DNA from: Gammaproteobacteria bacterium
Lineage (GTDB): Bacteria > Pseudomonadota > Gammaproteobacteria > Chromatiales > Chromatiaceae
Length of the DNA: 45,322 bases
Assembly (NCBI GenBank): GCA_030148485.1
Contig: JASBTJ010000061.1
Span: forward strand, 1 to 45,322
Direction of reading: 5' to 3'
Positions within the stretch are counted from its first letter, which is position 1, and every line of letters begins with the position of its first letter. Positions 30,619 through 39,484 of this stretch are shown piece by piece. The notes below the pieces were generated by a model that saw only the letters and a program-made list of their open reading frames with translations, had not been told where the DNA came from and made no database searches. The translations under genes were made by a program, and so were the position numbers.

Positions 30619-31929
30619 CTAGCCCAGCTGTTCGACACGGATGCGGGTGACCTCGCCATGCACGGCATCCAGCGCGGCGATCTTGGCCAGGGCGTCGTTC
30701 ATTTGCGCCTCGCGCACCTCGTGGGTGAGCAGGATCAACGGCACCTGGGACTCACCCTCGGCGGCCTCCTTCTGCTGCATGGCCTCGATACTGATGCCGG
30801 CATCGCCGAGGATACCGGTGATCGCGGCGATCACCCCCGGCTTGTCCTGCACCGACAGGCGCAGGTAGTACCCGGTGACCACCTCGTCCATGGGCAGTAC
30901 CGGCAGGTCCGACAGCTCGCCCGGCTGGAAGGCCAGATGCGGCCCCCGATTCTCCGGATCCGTGGTCAGGGTGCGGGTCACGTCGATGATGTCCGCCACC
31001 ACTGCCGACGCGGTGGGCAGTGAACCGGCGCCGGCGCCATAGTACAGGGTCGGGCCGACGGCATCGCCCTGCACCAGCACGGCATTCATCACACCATTGA
31101 CGTTGGCGATCAGGCGCCGTTCCGGAATCAGGGTGGGATGCACGCGCAACTCGATACCCTGATCAGTCTTGCGGGTCACGCCCAGATGCTTGATGCGATA
31201 GCCCAGCGCCTCGGCGTAAGCCACGTCCTGCTGTCCGACACGGGTGATGCCCTCGGTAAAGCATTTGTCGAACTGCAACGGGATACCGAACGCCAGGGAC
31301 GCCAGAATGGTCAGTTTGTGCGCCGCATCGATGCCTTCCACATCGAATGTCGGATCCGCCTCGGCGTAGCCGAGGGCCTGCGCCTCCTTGAGTACATCCG
31401 CGAAATCACGCCCCTTGTCCTTCATCTCGGTGAGGATGAAGTTGCCGGTGCCGTTGATGATGCCGGCGATCCATTCGATGTGATTGGCCGCCAGGCCTTC
31501 CCGCACCGCCTTGATGATGGGAATACCGCCCGCGACGGCGGCTTCGAAGGCCACGGTAACGCCTTTGGCCTGGGCGGCGGCGAAGATCTCGTTGCCGTGC
31601 AGGGCGATCAGCGCCTTGTTGGCGGTGATCACGTGCTTGCCGTTGGCGATGGCCTCCAGCACCAGCTAGCGCGCCGGGGAGTAGCCACCGATGAGTTCCA
31701 CCACAATATCGATGTCCGGATTGCGAACCACATCGAAGGCATCGTTGCAGATAGTGACGTCGTCCAGGCCTTCGAGCTTGCTGGCGTCATACTCTCGGGC
31801 GGCCGCCTGGGTGACCTTGATCTCGCGCCCGGCGCGCCGGGCGATCTCGGTCGCGTTGCGCACAAGTACATTGAGGGTACCGCCGCCGACGGTACCGAGG
31901 CCCAGCAATCCAACCTTGACGGGATTCAA
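30619..31929 (-). pseudogene. hom: Homoserine dehydrogenase, interrupted by an in-frame TAG
   Basis: Hom reduces aspartate semialdehyde to homoserine for threonine and methionine synthesis. The complete frame is 436 positions, the usual size. It has the NAD(P) motif GLLGLGTVGGGT (7-18), the substrate region (GIINGTGNFILTEM, then AEADPTFDVEGIDAAHKL) and a C-terminal ACT domain (YYLRLSVQDKPGVIAAIT). Codon 88 is TAG (31668-31666), between GGYSPAR and LVLEAIANGK, where homologues have ARELVL, so GAG has become TAG. The first fragment holds only the cofactor-binding start; the second lacks it. No indel is present. Auxotrophy would be expected if this is real and not suppressed or duplicated. Confidence 0.92.
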
Positions 31930-31987
31930 CGTTCTACTCTCCTGACGTCGGGCCGACGTCGCGCGCCGGCCGTGAATTCGATGCGAC

Positions 31988-33184
31988 TCAGTCGCCGGCC
32001 TTGAGCAGGCCGTCCTTGCGGAACATGTCGCGGATGCCGCGCACGGCCTGACGGGTGCGATGTTCGTTTTCGATCAGCCCGAAGCGCACATGGGTATCGC
32101 CGTACTCGCCGAACCCAATCCCCGGCGACACCGCCACATGTGCCTCTGCCAGCAGCTTCTTGGAAAATTCCAGCGAGCCCATGTGCCGGTAGGCCTCCGG
32201 GATGGGTGCCCAGACGAACATGGTCGCCTTGGGACGTTCGACATGCCAGCCGATGTTATTGAGCCCGTCGCACAGCACATTACGACGACTCTCGTACATG
32301 CTGCGAATCTCTTCCACACAATCCTGCGGGCCCTCCAGCGCCGCAATAGCCGCCACCTGGATCGGTGTGAAGGTGCCGTAATCTAGATACGACTTGATGC
32401 GGCCGAGCGCTGCCACCAGGGTCTTGTTGCCGACCATGAAACCGACCCGCCAGCCCGGCATGTTGTAGGTCTTGGACAGCGAATAGAACTCCACCGCGAT
32501 ATCCTCGGCGCCGGGCACCTGCAGGATCGACGGCGTCTTGTAGCCATCGAACACGATCTCGGCATAGGCGATATCGTGCACCACCCAGATGTTGTGTTCC
32601 TTGGCAATGGCGACCACCTTTGCCAGGAAATCCACGTCCACGCAGTCGGTGGTGGGATTGCCGGGGAAATTGATCACCAGCATCTTGGGACGGGGCCAGG
32701 AATCGGTGATCGCCTTTTCCAAGGCCTGACAGAAATCCACGTCCGGGGTCATGGGTACGTGGCGCACATCGGCGCCGGCGATGATGAAGCCGTACGGATG
32801 GATCGGATACGCCGGGTTGGGCACCAGCACCGAGTCACCCGGCCCCATGGTCGCCAAGGCCAGGTGCGCCAGGCCCTCCTTGGAGCCGATGGTAACGATC
32901 GCTTGGCTATCGGGATCCAGGTCGACGTCGAATTTGTCCTTGTACCAATTGCAGATGGCGCGACGCAGGCGGGGAATCCCCTTGGACATCGAATAGCGAT
33001 GGGTGTCCTCACGCTGCGCGGCTTCGCACAGCTTGTCCACGATATGTTTGGGCGTCGGTTGGTCCGGATTGCCCATGCCGAAATCGATGATGTCCTCACC
33101 GCGAGCTCGCGCCGCCGCCTTCAATTCGTTCACAATGGCGAACACGTACGGCGGCAAGCGATTGATTCTGCGGAATTCTTCCAT
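31988..33184 (-). CDS. alaC: Alanine-synthesising transaminase AlaC
   Basis: AlaC-type enzymes make alanine from pyruvate using glutamate as donor. The 398 residues show the class I aminotransferase fold: [42 protein letters not shown], the pyridoxal-phosphate lysine in [16 protein letters not shown] and a C-terminal [15 protein letters not shown]. The frame opens at 33220, but ATG 33184 ([15 protein letters not shown]) matches the usual start of the family; GTG further up is possible. alaC directly upstream of hom, 58 bases apart, is a common gammaproteobacterial arrangement. Confidence 0.9.
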   Translation of the reverse strand: MEEFRRINRLPPYVFAIVNELKAAARARGEDIIDFGMGNPDQPTPKHIVDKLCEAAQREDTHRYSMSKGIPRLRRAICNWYKDKFDVDLDPDSQAIVTIGSKEGLAHLALATMGPGDSVLVPNPAYPIHPYGFIIAGADVRHVPMTPDVDFCQALEKAITDSWPRPKMLVINFPGNPTTDCVDVDFLAKVVAIAKEHNIWVVHDIAYAEIVFDGYKTPSILQVPGAEDIAVEFYSLSKTYNMPGWRVGFMVGNKTLVAALGRIKSYLDYGTFTPIQVAAIAALEGPQDCVEEIRSMYESRRNVLCDGLNNIGWHVERPKATMFVWAPIPEAYRHMGSLEFSKKLLAEAHVAVSPGIGFGEYGDTHVRFGLIENEHRTRQAVRGIRDMFRKDGLLKAGD

Positions 33185-33340
33185 CTCGGGGGTGGACACG
33201 GGCGACCTCGGGCGGCACAAAGGGGGCGAAAAGTAAGTCGGCTAAAGTACCTGAATCGACTCTAAAAGGTCAATGAAATTAGGTGATTACAGGCCGCATT
33301 CCGGACCGGCGTCGCAGCCGCGACGGGCAGGAGCGAAGAC

Positions 33341-33709
33341 ATGAAAATGGCATTGGACGATATTGACGAACGGTTGGTGATCCGCGGGTATGGACCGGGC
33401 GAGCTGGCCATCGGACGGCAGACGTACACCAGCAGTCTGCTGCTGACCCCGGATGGCGTATTGCCCGACTGGGAACCGAACGCCGTGGCCGACATCACCG
33501 CCCGTCATCTGCTGGCGGTACTCGACCACCGGCCGGAACTGCTGATCCTGGGCACCGGCGAGCGCCAGGACTTCCCGTCCCCGCGGCTGTTCGTGGACCT
33601 GATGGACGCCAGGGTCGGCTACGAGGTGATGGACACGGCCGCCGCATGCCGCACCTACAACATCCTGCTCGGGGAGGGTCGCCGGGTAGTGGCGGCGTTG
33701 TTGCTCTAG
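33341..33709 (+). CDS. Mth938-domain protein (DUF498/DUF598)
   Basis: The 122-residue soluble protein has the family pattern VIRGYGPGELAIGRQTYTSSLLL, ELLILGTGERQDFPSP and a C-terminal DTAAACRTYNILLGEGRRV. Its function is unknown; distant relatives occur with respiratory complex I assembly factors. AGGAG lies about seven bases before ATG 33341. It is a single gene, divergent from alaC and convergent with fliJ. TAG ends it just before repeat copy B. Confidence 0.85.
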   Translation: MKMALDDIDERLVIRGYGPGELAIGRQTYTSSLLLTPDGVLPDWEPNAVADITARHLLAVLDHRPELLILGTGERQDFPSPRLFVDLMDARVGYEVMDTAAACRTYNILLGEGRRVVAALLL

Positions 33710-33835
33710 GAAAGCGCTGAATAAATCCATCCTGGACTTCCCTGCGCACGATGCGCTGTAAAACGGCCACCTGCCGTGACCGATTTTGGCGACACCTCCC
33801 TGCGCCGCGGGACCGCTGAATGTTTCAGCGGTGGC
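33710..33835 (+). repeat. Multi-hairpin dispersed repeat, copy B (shortened)
   Basis: It begins AAAGCGCTGAATAAATCC and has GCGCA-CGA-TGCGC. The third and fourth hairpins are merged into one short arm (ACGGC...GCCGT), followed by GACCGATTTTGG and ACCTCCCTGCGCCG. It ends in a perfect 9-bp stem, ACCGCTGAA-TGT-TTCAGCGGT (33812-33832). It fills the whole gap between the convergent Mth938 gene and fliJ, consistent with a two-way terminator. Confidence 0.85.
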
Positions 33836-34264
33836 CTAATCCGGCTTGCGTTGTGGGCGGTCGTCCTGCTGTGCCTGCTCGCGCTTGTCCGCCGCGCGCC
33901 GCTCATCGGCCTGCATGCGTTCCACCACGTTGTTCATCATCTGGGTACGGGTGTACTTGTCCCGCCAAGTGGCTTGGGCATCCGCGCAGGCCGCCTTTTC
34001 CTGAGCGACCAGTTTCTCCTGCTCGGCTATCGCCGTTTCGAGCTTGTCCAGGAAAAGTTGGAACTCGCGAATCCGCGAAACCGGCATGCCCTGCTGGTTG
34101 GCCTGCTGATACTTGGCCAGATATTCAGTGTGATAGTCGCGCAGGTTCGCCAACTGCTGTTCCGCCTGCTGCTTGCGCTTGAGTCGCTCGCCCAGCGCCG
34201 TCGCCGCCTGCCGCTCGCGATTATCGGCCACCCGCTGAACGGGCTTGAAACGATCAGATGACAC
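33836..34264 (-). CDS. fliJ: Flagellar export chaperone-like protein FliJ
   Basis: FliJ is the stalk-like coiled coil that links the FliI ATPase ring to the export gate and handles chaperones. The 142 residues are almost all charged helix ([39 protein letters not shown]), with the usual FQLFLDKL middle. It overlaps the end of fliI by 11 bases. It is the last gene of the fliE-fliJ run here; fliK does not follow, because repeat copy B and a convergent gene come next. TAG ends it. Confidence 0.88.
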   Translation of the reverse strand: MSSDRFKPVQRVADNRERQAATALGERLKRKQQAEQQLANLRDYHTEYLAKYQQANQQGMPVSRIREFQLFLDKLETAIAEQEKLVAQEKAACADAQATWRDKYTRTQMMNNVVERMQADERRAADKREQAQQDDRPQRKPD

Positions 34265-35639
34265 CCGGCTCCCCTGGCGCGGTCACCGGCATCTGTTGGG
34301 GGAACAGGTTCATCAGATCGTCCAGGCTGTTGTCCAGGTCATGACGGGTATCCATGGTCTGCCGCAGGAAATCCTGCAGTGCCGGCATCATCATGATGGC
34401 ACGATCGATCTGCTCGTTGGAGCCGGCCTCATAGGCGCCGACACTGATCAGGTCGCGGTTCTGCATGTACACACTGTACAGCTGTTTGAATTCCCGCGCG
34501 GCCGCTTGATGATCGCGGCTGGTGATGTCGTTCATGGCCCGGCTCACCGATGCCTCGATGTCGATGGCCGGATACTGGCCCGACTCGGCGATGCGGCGTG
34601 ACAGCACCACGTGACCATCGAGAATGGCCCGCGCCGCGTCGGCGATGGGGTCCTGCTGATCGTCGCCTTCGGTCAGTACCGTGTAGAACGCGGTGATCGA
34701 TCCACCGCCCTTGTCGCCGTTGCCCGCCCGCTCCACCAGTTGCGGCAGTTTCGCAAACACCGACGGCGGATAGCCCTTGGTGGCCGGCGGCTCGTTGATG
34801 GCCAGGCCAATCTCGCGCTGCGCCTGGGCAAACCGGGTCAGCTAGTCCATCAGCAGCAGAACGTTCTTGCCCTGGTCACGAAAATGCTCCGCGATACTGG
34901 TGCACAACATGGCGCCGTGCATGCGTCGCAAGGGTGGCTGGTCGGCGGGCACCGCCACCACGACGGCGCGGGCCATCCCGGCATCGCCGAGGATGTTGTC
35001 CACGAACTCCTTCACTTCCCGCCCCCGCTCACCGATCAGGCCCACCACCACCACGTCGGCGCTGGTGTACTTGGTCATCATGCCGAGCAGCACGGATTTA
35101 CCGACGCCCGAGCCGGCGAACAGTCCCAGGCGTTGCCCCCGCCCCACCGATAGCAGGCTGTTGATCGCCCGGATGCCGACGTCCAGCGGCTCGCGGATCG
35201 GACTACGGGCCAGGGGGTTGATGGATTCGCCGGTCAATGGCCGACGATCGGTGGAGTGAATGGGCCCCTTGCCATCAAGGGGCTTGCCCGCGCCATCGAC
35301 CACCCGTCCGAGCAGCTCGTCACCGACCACCGCCTCGGACACACGCCCCTGCGGCGCCACCCGAGCATCGGGCTCCAGCCCGCGGATGTCGCCCGTCGGC
35401 ATCAGGTACAGGCTTTCGCCGGCAAAGCCGACCACTTCGGCCTCGATCCGGTCGCCACCGGGGCTGATCACGTCGCAGCGTCCACCGATGGCGGCGCGAC
35501 AGCCGACGGCTTCCAGGGTCAATCCCACCATGCGGGTCAGTTTGCCTTCCACCACCAGGCCACGGGAGTCGCCCACCGAGCGCGCCATGCGGGCGATACG
35601 ATCACACCAAATCGCCTTACGATCCGGGTCCGGGATCAC
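34254..35639 (-). pseudogene. fliI: Flagellum-specific ATPase FliI, interrupted by an in-frame TAG
   Basis: FliI energises flagellar protein export. The frame is 461 positions, full length, with Walker A AGSGVGKS (175-182), GLIGERGREVKEFV and Walker B VLLLMD. TAG (34844-34842, codon 266) then stands where all homologues have Ser in [15 protein letters not shown], so TCG has become TAG. The frame resumes at once with [14 protein letters not shown] and continues through [16 protein letters not shown] and the C-terminal domain. GTG 35639 overlaps the fliH stop as GTGA. Without readthrough the enzyme loses half its catalytic domain and export should fail, although all neighbouring flagellar genes are intact. 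Confidence 0.92.
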
Positions 35640-36292
35640 GTGCCGGACTCCTCGTCATCCTGATCGCGCTCCGCAGCCAGCAGCGGCGCCACCAAGGCGC
35701 CGATCCGCGACTCCAAGGTCGCGTCGACGGTGGAATTGTCAGTGGTCACGCGGCAACCGCCCCGCTGTAACGTGGGATCCTCGACGATGCTCCACTGCTG
35801 GTCCGAGTCGCCCAACTTGTAGACCTCACGCACCAGCTCGGCGTCTTCCGGATGCAGAATCACGCGGACATTGCGGGCCGCCACCGGCAGTGCGGCCAGC
35901 GCCTCGCGTACCACGCCGATGATCTGCCCGGGGTCCATCTTGATCTCTCGTCGCACCAACTGGCGCACCATGCTGATCACCAGCGTGACCAGTTGCTGCT
36001 CCACCTCGTCGTCCAGTTTCTCGAACGGTCGTTGCAGCCCATGCATCAACCGGTCGAGTACAGCCAGGCGCTCCATGGCCGCCTTGCGACCTTCTTCCAA
36101 TGCCTCCTGATGACCGTAGCGCTGCCCCTCGGTGCGCCCCTGCTCGTAACCCTCCTGATACGCCGCCTTTTGCAACGCCTCCAGGTCCCGCGCGGTCACG
36201 CCCCGCTGCCGTTCCTGTTCGCGGTGCTCGTCTCGCCCATCCGCCATCGCCGGCGGCACCCAGGGCGATATGTTGTCGCTGTCGTGGTTCAC
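35636..36292 (-). CDS. fliH: Flagellar assembly protein FliH
   Basis: FliH binds and restrains FliI and docks it at the export apparatus. The 218 residues have an acidic N terminus, a glycine-spaced helix (AAYQEGYEQGRTEGQRYGHQ, the GxxxG-type repeat typical of FliH), a central coiled coil and a C-terminal domain (VEDPTLQRGGCRVTTDNSTV). GTG 36292 is taken as the start; ATG at MADGRDEHR, 15 codons in, is an alternative. It starts 21 bases after fliG, and its stop overlaps the fliI start. Confidence 0.9.
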   Translation of the reverse strand: MNHDSDNISPWVPPAMADGRDEHREQERQRGVTARDLEALQKAAYQEGYEQGRTEGQRYGHQEALEEGRKAAMERLAVLDRLMHGLQRPFEKLDDEVEQQLVTLVISMVRQLVRREIKMDPGQIIGVVREALAALPVAARNVRVILHPEDAELVREVYKLGDSDQQWSIVEDPTLQRGGCRVTTDNSTVDATLESRIGALVAPLLAAERDQDDEESGT

Positions 36293-36313
36293 GCGGACGC
36301 CACCGGTCGGCGG

Positions 36314-37342
36314 TTAGATGAAGTCGTCGCCACCGCCGCCTCCCAGGCTGATTTCGCCGGCATCGGCCAGGCGACGAGCCACCGACAGTATCTCCTTCTG
36401 CGCCGCTTCGACGTCGGACAAACGCGCCGGCTGAGCAGCATCCAGGTCGTCCTTGAGCATCTCGGCCGCACGGGAGGACATGTTGCTGAAGATCTTGTCG
36501 CGTAGGCCCTCGACCGCACCGCGCAAAGCCAGCAACAGCTGATCGGAGGACACCTCCCGCAACAGGGTCTGCATACCCCGATCGTCCACCTCGGCCAGGT
36601 TTTCGAACACGAACATGTTGTCCTGGATCTCGGTGGCCAGGTCTTCGTCGGCATCGGAGATGGCCTCGATGACCTGCTGTTCCACCGTGCCATCGACGAA
36701 ATTGAGGATGTCCGCAGCTTTTTTCACACCGCCCAGGTTGGTGTTCTTAGCCGCGCCGGCACCGGAGAACTGCTTCTCCAGAATCTCATCCAGCTCCTGC
36801 AAGGACGCCGGCTGAATGCCGTCCAAGGTGGCAATGCGCATCACGATATCGGTACGCACCCGGTCCGGGAACTCGGCCAGTACCGCGGCTGCCTGATCCG
36901 GATCCAGAAACGACAGCACGATGGAGATGATCTGCGGATGCTCCAGCCGGATCACGTCGGCGATCTGCCGGGCATCCATCCACTTCAGTTGTTCCAACCC
37001 CTTGCTGTTGCGTCCCAACAGGATGCGATCGATGACGCCGGCGGCCTTATCGGTACCCAGCGCAGAGGTCAGCATATTGCGGATGTATTCGTCAGACCCC
37101 AGACCCAACGAGGTCTGCTCGCCGATGGTCTCGACGAAGTCTTGCATCACCTGCTCCATCATGGACTTGGTGATGTTGGTCAGGCCCGCCATGGCGCCGC
37201 CGATCTCCTGTACCTCCTTCGGCCCCATGTACTTGAGAATCTCGGCGGCATACTTCTCACCCAGGCCGAGCATCAATACGGCGGTGCGCTCCAGCCCCGT
37301 CAGCTTGGCGACGGCTGTGGTGACGTTGGCTTCAGCCGGCAT
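36314..37342 (-). CDS. fliG: Flagellar motor switch protein FliG
   Basis: FliG forms the rotor ring that meets the stator and sets rotation direction. The 342 residues include the N-terminal FliF-binding domain (LTGLERTAVLMLGLGEKYAAE), the middle domain with the EHPQ motif (RLEHPQIISIVLSFLDPDQA) and the C-terminal torque domain with charged residues (LLREVSSDQLLLALRGAVEG, then LRDKIFSNMSSRAAEML). It overlaps the end of fliF by 11 bases. The end (GGGGGDDFI) is glycine-rich but close to that of relatives. Confidence 0.95.
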   Translation of the reverse strand: MPAEANVTTAVAKLTGLERTAVLMLGLGEKYAAEILKYMGPKEVQEIGGAMAGLTNITKSMMEQVMQDFVETIGEQTSLGLGSDEYIRNMLTSALGTDKAAGVIDRILLGRNSKGLEQLKWMDARQIADVIRLEHPQIISIVLSFLDPDQAAAVLAEFPDRVRTDIVMRIATLDGIQPASLQELDEILEKQFSGAGAAKNTNLGGVKKAADILNFVDGTVEQQVIEAISDADEDLATEIQDNMFVFENLAEVDDRGMQTLLREVSSDQLLLALRGAVEGLRDKIFSNMSSRAAEMLKDDLDAAQPARLSDVEAAQKEILSVARRLADAGEISLGGGGGDDFI

Positions 37343-39038
37343 CTTCTGCTACCCAGGTTTTGACCAGTTGCGCTACCCGCTTGGGGTCGTTGTCCACCAG
37401 TTTACGGGCAGCCTCCATGGTGTCCTCATAGGCCGCCGGCCCGGTCAACTGGATCGGTTGGCCATCGGCACCGATGGCCGGTGTGCCCCCGGCGGCCATC
37501 GGTTTGCCGTCCGGCCCGGCGGGCACGGCCATCGGCGTACCATCCGGCCCCACGGTCTGCACCATGCCCTCAGGCACTTCGCTGACCGGTGTGGCGGTGA
37601 GCCGCTTCAGGGTCGGGCGCAGTACACCGAAGATCAGGAACAACACCACCAGCGCCCCACCCAGTTGCTTGGCCAGATCCCACACCCAGGGCTGCTCCCA
37701 GATCGGCAGCGCCGGCAAGGCCTCCGGCGCCTGCGGCACCTGGAATGCACTATTGATCACCCGCACACTGTCGCCGCGATCCGCATTGAACCCGACCGCC
37801 TCGCGTACCAGTGCGGTGATGCGTTCGATATCCTCCGGCGTACGTTCACGGCGGACGACCTTGCCGTCCGCATCCGTGGTGACGACATCGTCGACCACCA
37901 CGGCCACCGATAACCGACGGATGCTGTTGGGCGATTGGCGGGTATGGCTGACCACGCGGTCCAGCTCGAAGTTACGCGTCGCTTGGCGACTACTGTTGAT
38001 CGGCGTCCCGGCCGCATCGGCATTGTCAGCGTTGGCCTGCTCCGGCGCCGTGGCCGCGGCAGGCGGTTGGTTGCTCAATGCCCCCGGGATACCCCCGGCA
38101 GCGCCACCGTTACGGGTAACCTGTTCATTGACTTGCTCGCTGCGCAGTGCAGTCTGCTCGGGGTTGTAGCGTTCCTGGGTCTGCTCGGTGACGGTGAAAT
38201 CGATATCCGCGGTAACCTGCGCCTGCACGTTGTCGGCACCCAGGATGGGGGCAAGCAGATGCTCGATGCGGTCGCGGTAGTGGGCTTCGATCTTCTGGGT
38301 GTATTCGAACTGGGTCGCGGACAGTTTCATGTTCCGGTCGGCCTGCGGTTCGCTCAGTAGTCGTCCCTTGTGATCCACGACAGTGACCTGACTGGCCTCC
38401 AGTTCCGGAATCCCCGCCGCCACCAGATGCACGATGGCATCGACCTGGGGTTGTTCGAGACTACGCCCCGCGTACAGCTTGAGCACCACCGATGCCGACG
38501 GCTTCTTGCGCTTGCGCACGAACACCGACTGCTTGGGCAGCGCCAAATGGACGCGCGCCGTATCGACATTCGCCAAGGTGCTGATAGTGCGGGCCAGTTC
38601 GCCTTCCAGGGCATGGTGATAACGGGCCTGCTCGACCATCCGACTGGTACCGAAGCCGGTGTCCTGATTGAGGATTTCGAAACCCATCCCGGTGCTGTTG
38701 GGCAGGCCCTGGCTGGCCAACTGCATGCGTAGCTCCTGCAGCTTGCCCGCGGGAACCAACACCATGCCGGTGCCCTCGTCGATACGGAACTCCACCCCCG
38801 CCTGTTCCAGCGCCGCGACCACGGCGGCGGCATCCTTTTGCCCCAGGTTGCCGTACAGAGGGGAAAAATTTGGCGTTTGCGACCAAAGCACCACGGCCAC
38901 GCCCAACGCCACGCTGGCGGCAATACCGACCATTACGGCCAATTGACGGAACAGCGGATTGTCGGTCAGTCCGGTAGCGGCCAGGCCGTCGCCGTCGGGC
39001 ATCGGGGTGGCGGCGTTCGCGGTGGTCATCTCTGCCAT
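37332..39038 (-). CDS. fliF: Flagellar MS-ring protein FliF
   Basis: FliF makes the membrane ring that is the base of the flagellum. The 568 residues have a first membrane helix (about 32-52, LAVMVGIAASVALGVAVVLW) and two ring-building domains (NFSPLYGNLGQKDAAAVVAA, GFGTSRMVEQARYHHALEGE, then VDHKGRLLSEPQ). An Ala/Asn-rich variable stretch, a second helix (about 460-480) and a C-terminal tail for FliG (KLVDNDPKRVAQLVKTWV) follow. It begins 53 bases after fliE, and its stop lies within the first codons of fliG. Confidence 0.95.
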   Translation of the reverse strand: MAEMTTANAATPMPDGDGLAATGLTDNPLFRQLAVMVGIAASVALGVAVVLWSQTPNFSPLYGNLGQKDAAAVVAALEQAGVEFRIDEGTGMVLVPAGKLQELRMQLASQGLPNSTGMGFEILNQDTGFGTSRMVEQARYHHALEGELARTISTLANVDTARVHLALPKQSVFVRKRKKPSASVVLKLYAGRSLEQPQVDAIVHLVAAGIPELEASQVTVVDHKGRLLSEPQADRNMKLSATQFEYTQKIEAHYRDRIEHLLAPILGADNVQAQVTADIDFTVTEQTQERYNPEQTALRSEQVNEQVTRNGGAAGGIPGALSNQPPAAATAPEQANADNADAAGTPINSSRQATRNFELDRVVSHTRQSPNSIRRLSVAVVVDDVVTTDADGKVVRRERTPEDIERITALVREAVGFNADRGDSVRVINSAFQVPQAPEALPALPIWEQPWVWDLAKQLGGALVVLFLIFGVLRPTLKRLTATPVSEVPEGMVQTVGPDGTPMAVPAGPDGKPMAAGGTPAIGADGQPIQLTGPAAYEDTMEAARKLVDNDPKRVAQLVKTWVAEDAG

Positions 39039-39091
39039 GGGGTGTCAGTCGTCGTGTTGGTTGGTGGTTATCGGACGGCAGCGGCCTGGGC

Positions 39092-39412
39092 TTATACCGG
39101 CATGTTCATGACGTCTTTGTAGGCCTCGACCAGCTTGTTTCTCACTTGCACCATGGCCTGAAACGACACACTGGCCTTCTGGCTGGCAATCATCACCTGC
39201 GCCAGATCGACATCCTCGGCCCCCAGCTCGAAGGTGGTCTTGAGTTCGCCGGAGGTCTTTTGCACTTGGTTGACGGAGTCGATGGAGTTCTTCAACAAGT
39301 CGCCGAAGGCCGGCGCGCCGGCGACGTTTTCGGTAACCGGCGCGGCGCCTTGGCTCTGGGCCGCCATGACCCGCATCTGGGCGAGAACCTGGTTGATTTC
39401 TGGGGTGCTCAT
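39092..39412 (-). CDS. fliE: Flagellar hook-basal body adaptor FliE
   Basis: FliE joins the MS ring to the rod. The 106 residues show the small helical form of the family, ending VMIASQKASVSFQAMVQVRN and KLVEAYKDVMNMPV, which is the conserved FliE C terminus. It is the first gene of the fliEFGHIJ run and has its own sigma-54 promoter about 55 bases upstream, next to the fleR stop. Confidence 0.95.
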   Translation of the reverse strand: MSTPEINQVLAQMRVMAAQSQGAAPVTENVAGAPAFGDLLKNSIDSVNQVQKTSGELKTTFELGAEDVDLAQVMIASQKASVSFQAMVQVRNKLVEAYKDVMNMPV

Positions 39413-39466
39413 GCTTGACCTCGGGGTGTCCGATTCTTGACGTCAGGGCGCGATATTGGAAATGAC

Positions 39467-39483
39467 AGCAGCTTTCGGGCCAA
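39467..39483 (-). promoter_or_regulatory. Sigma-54 (RpoN) promoter of the fliE operon
   Basis: Read on the minus strand it is TTGGCCCGAAAGCTGCT, matching 15 of 17 positions of YTGGCACGRNNNTTGCW, with the invariant GG and GC ten bases apart. Transcription would start near 39456, leaving a leader of about 45 bases to fliE. FleR, encoded directly upstream, is the expected activator. Confidence 0.75.
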
Positions 39484-39484
39484 C

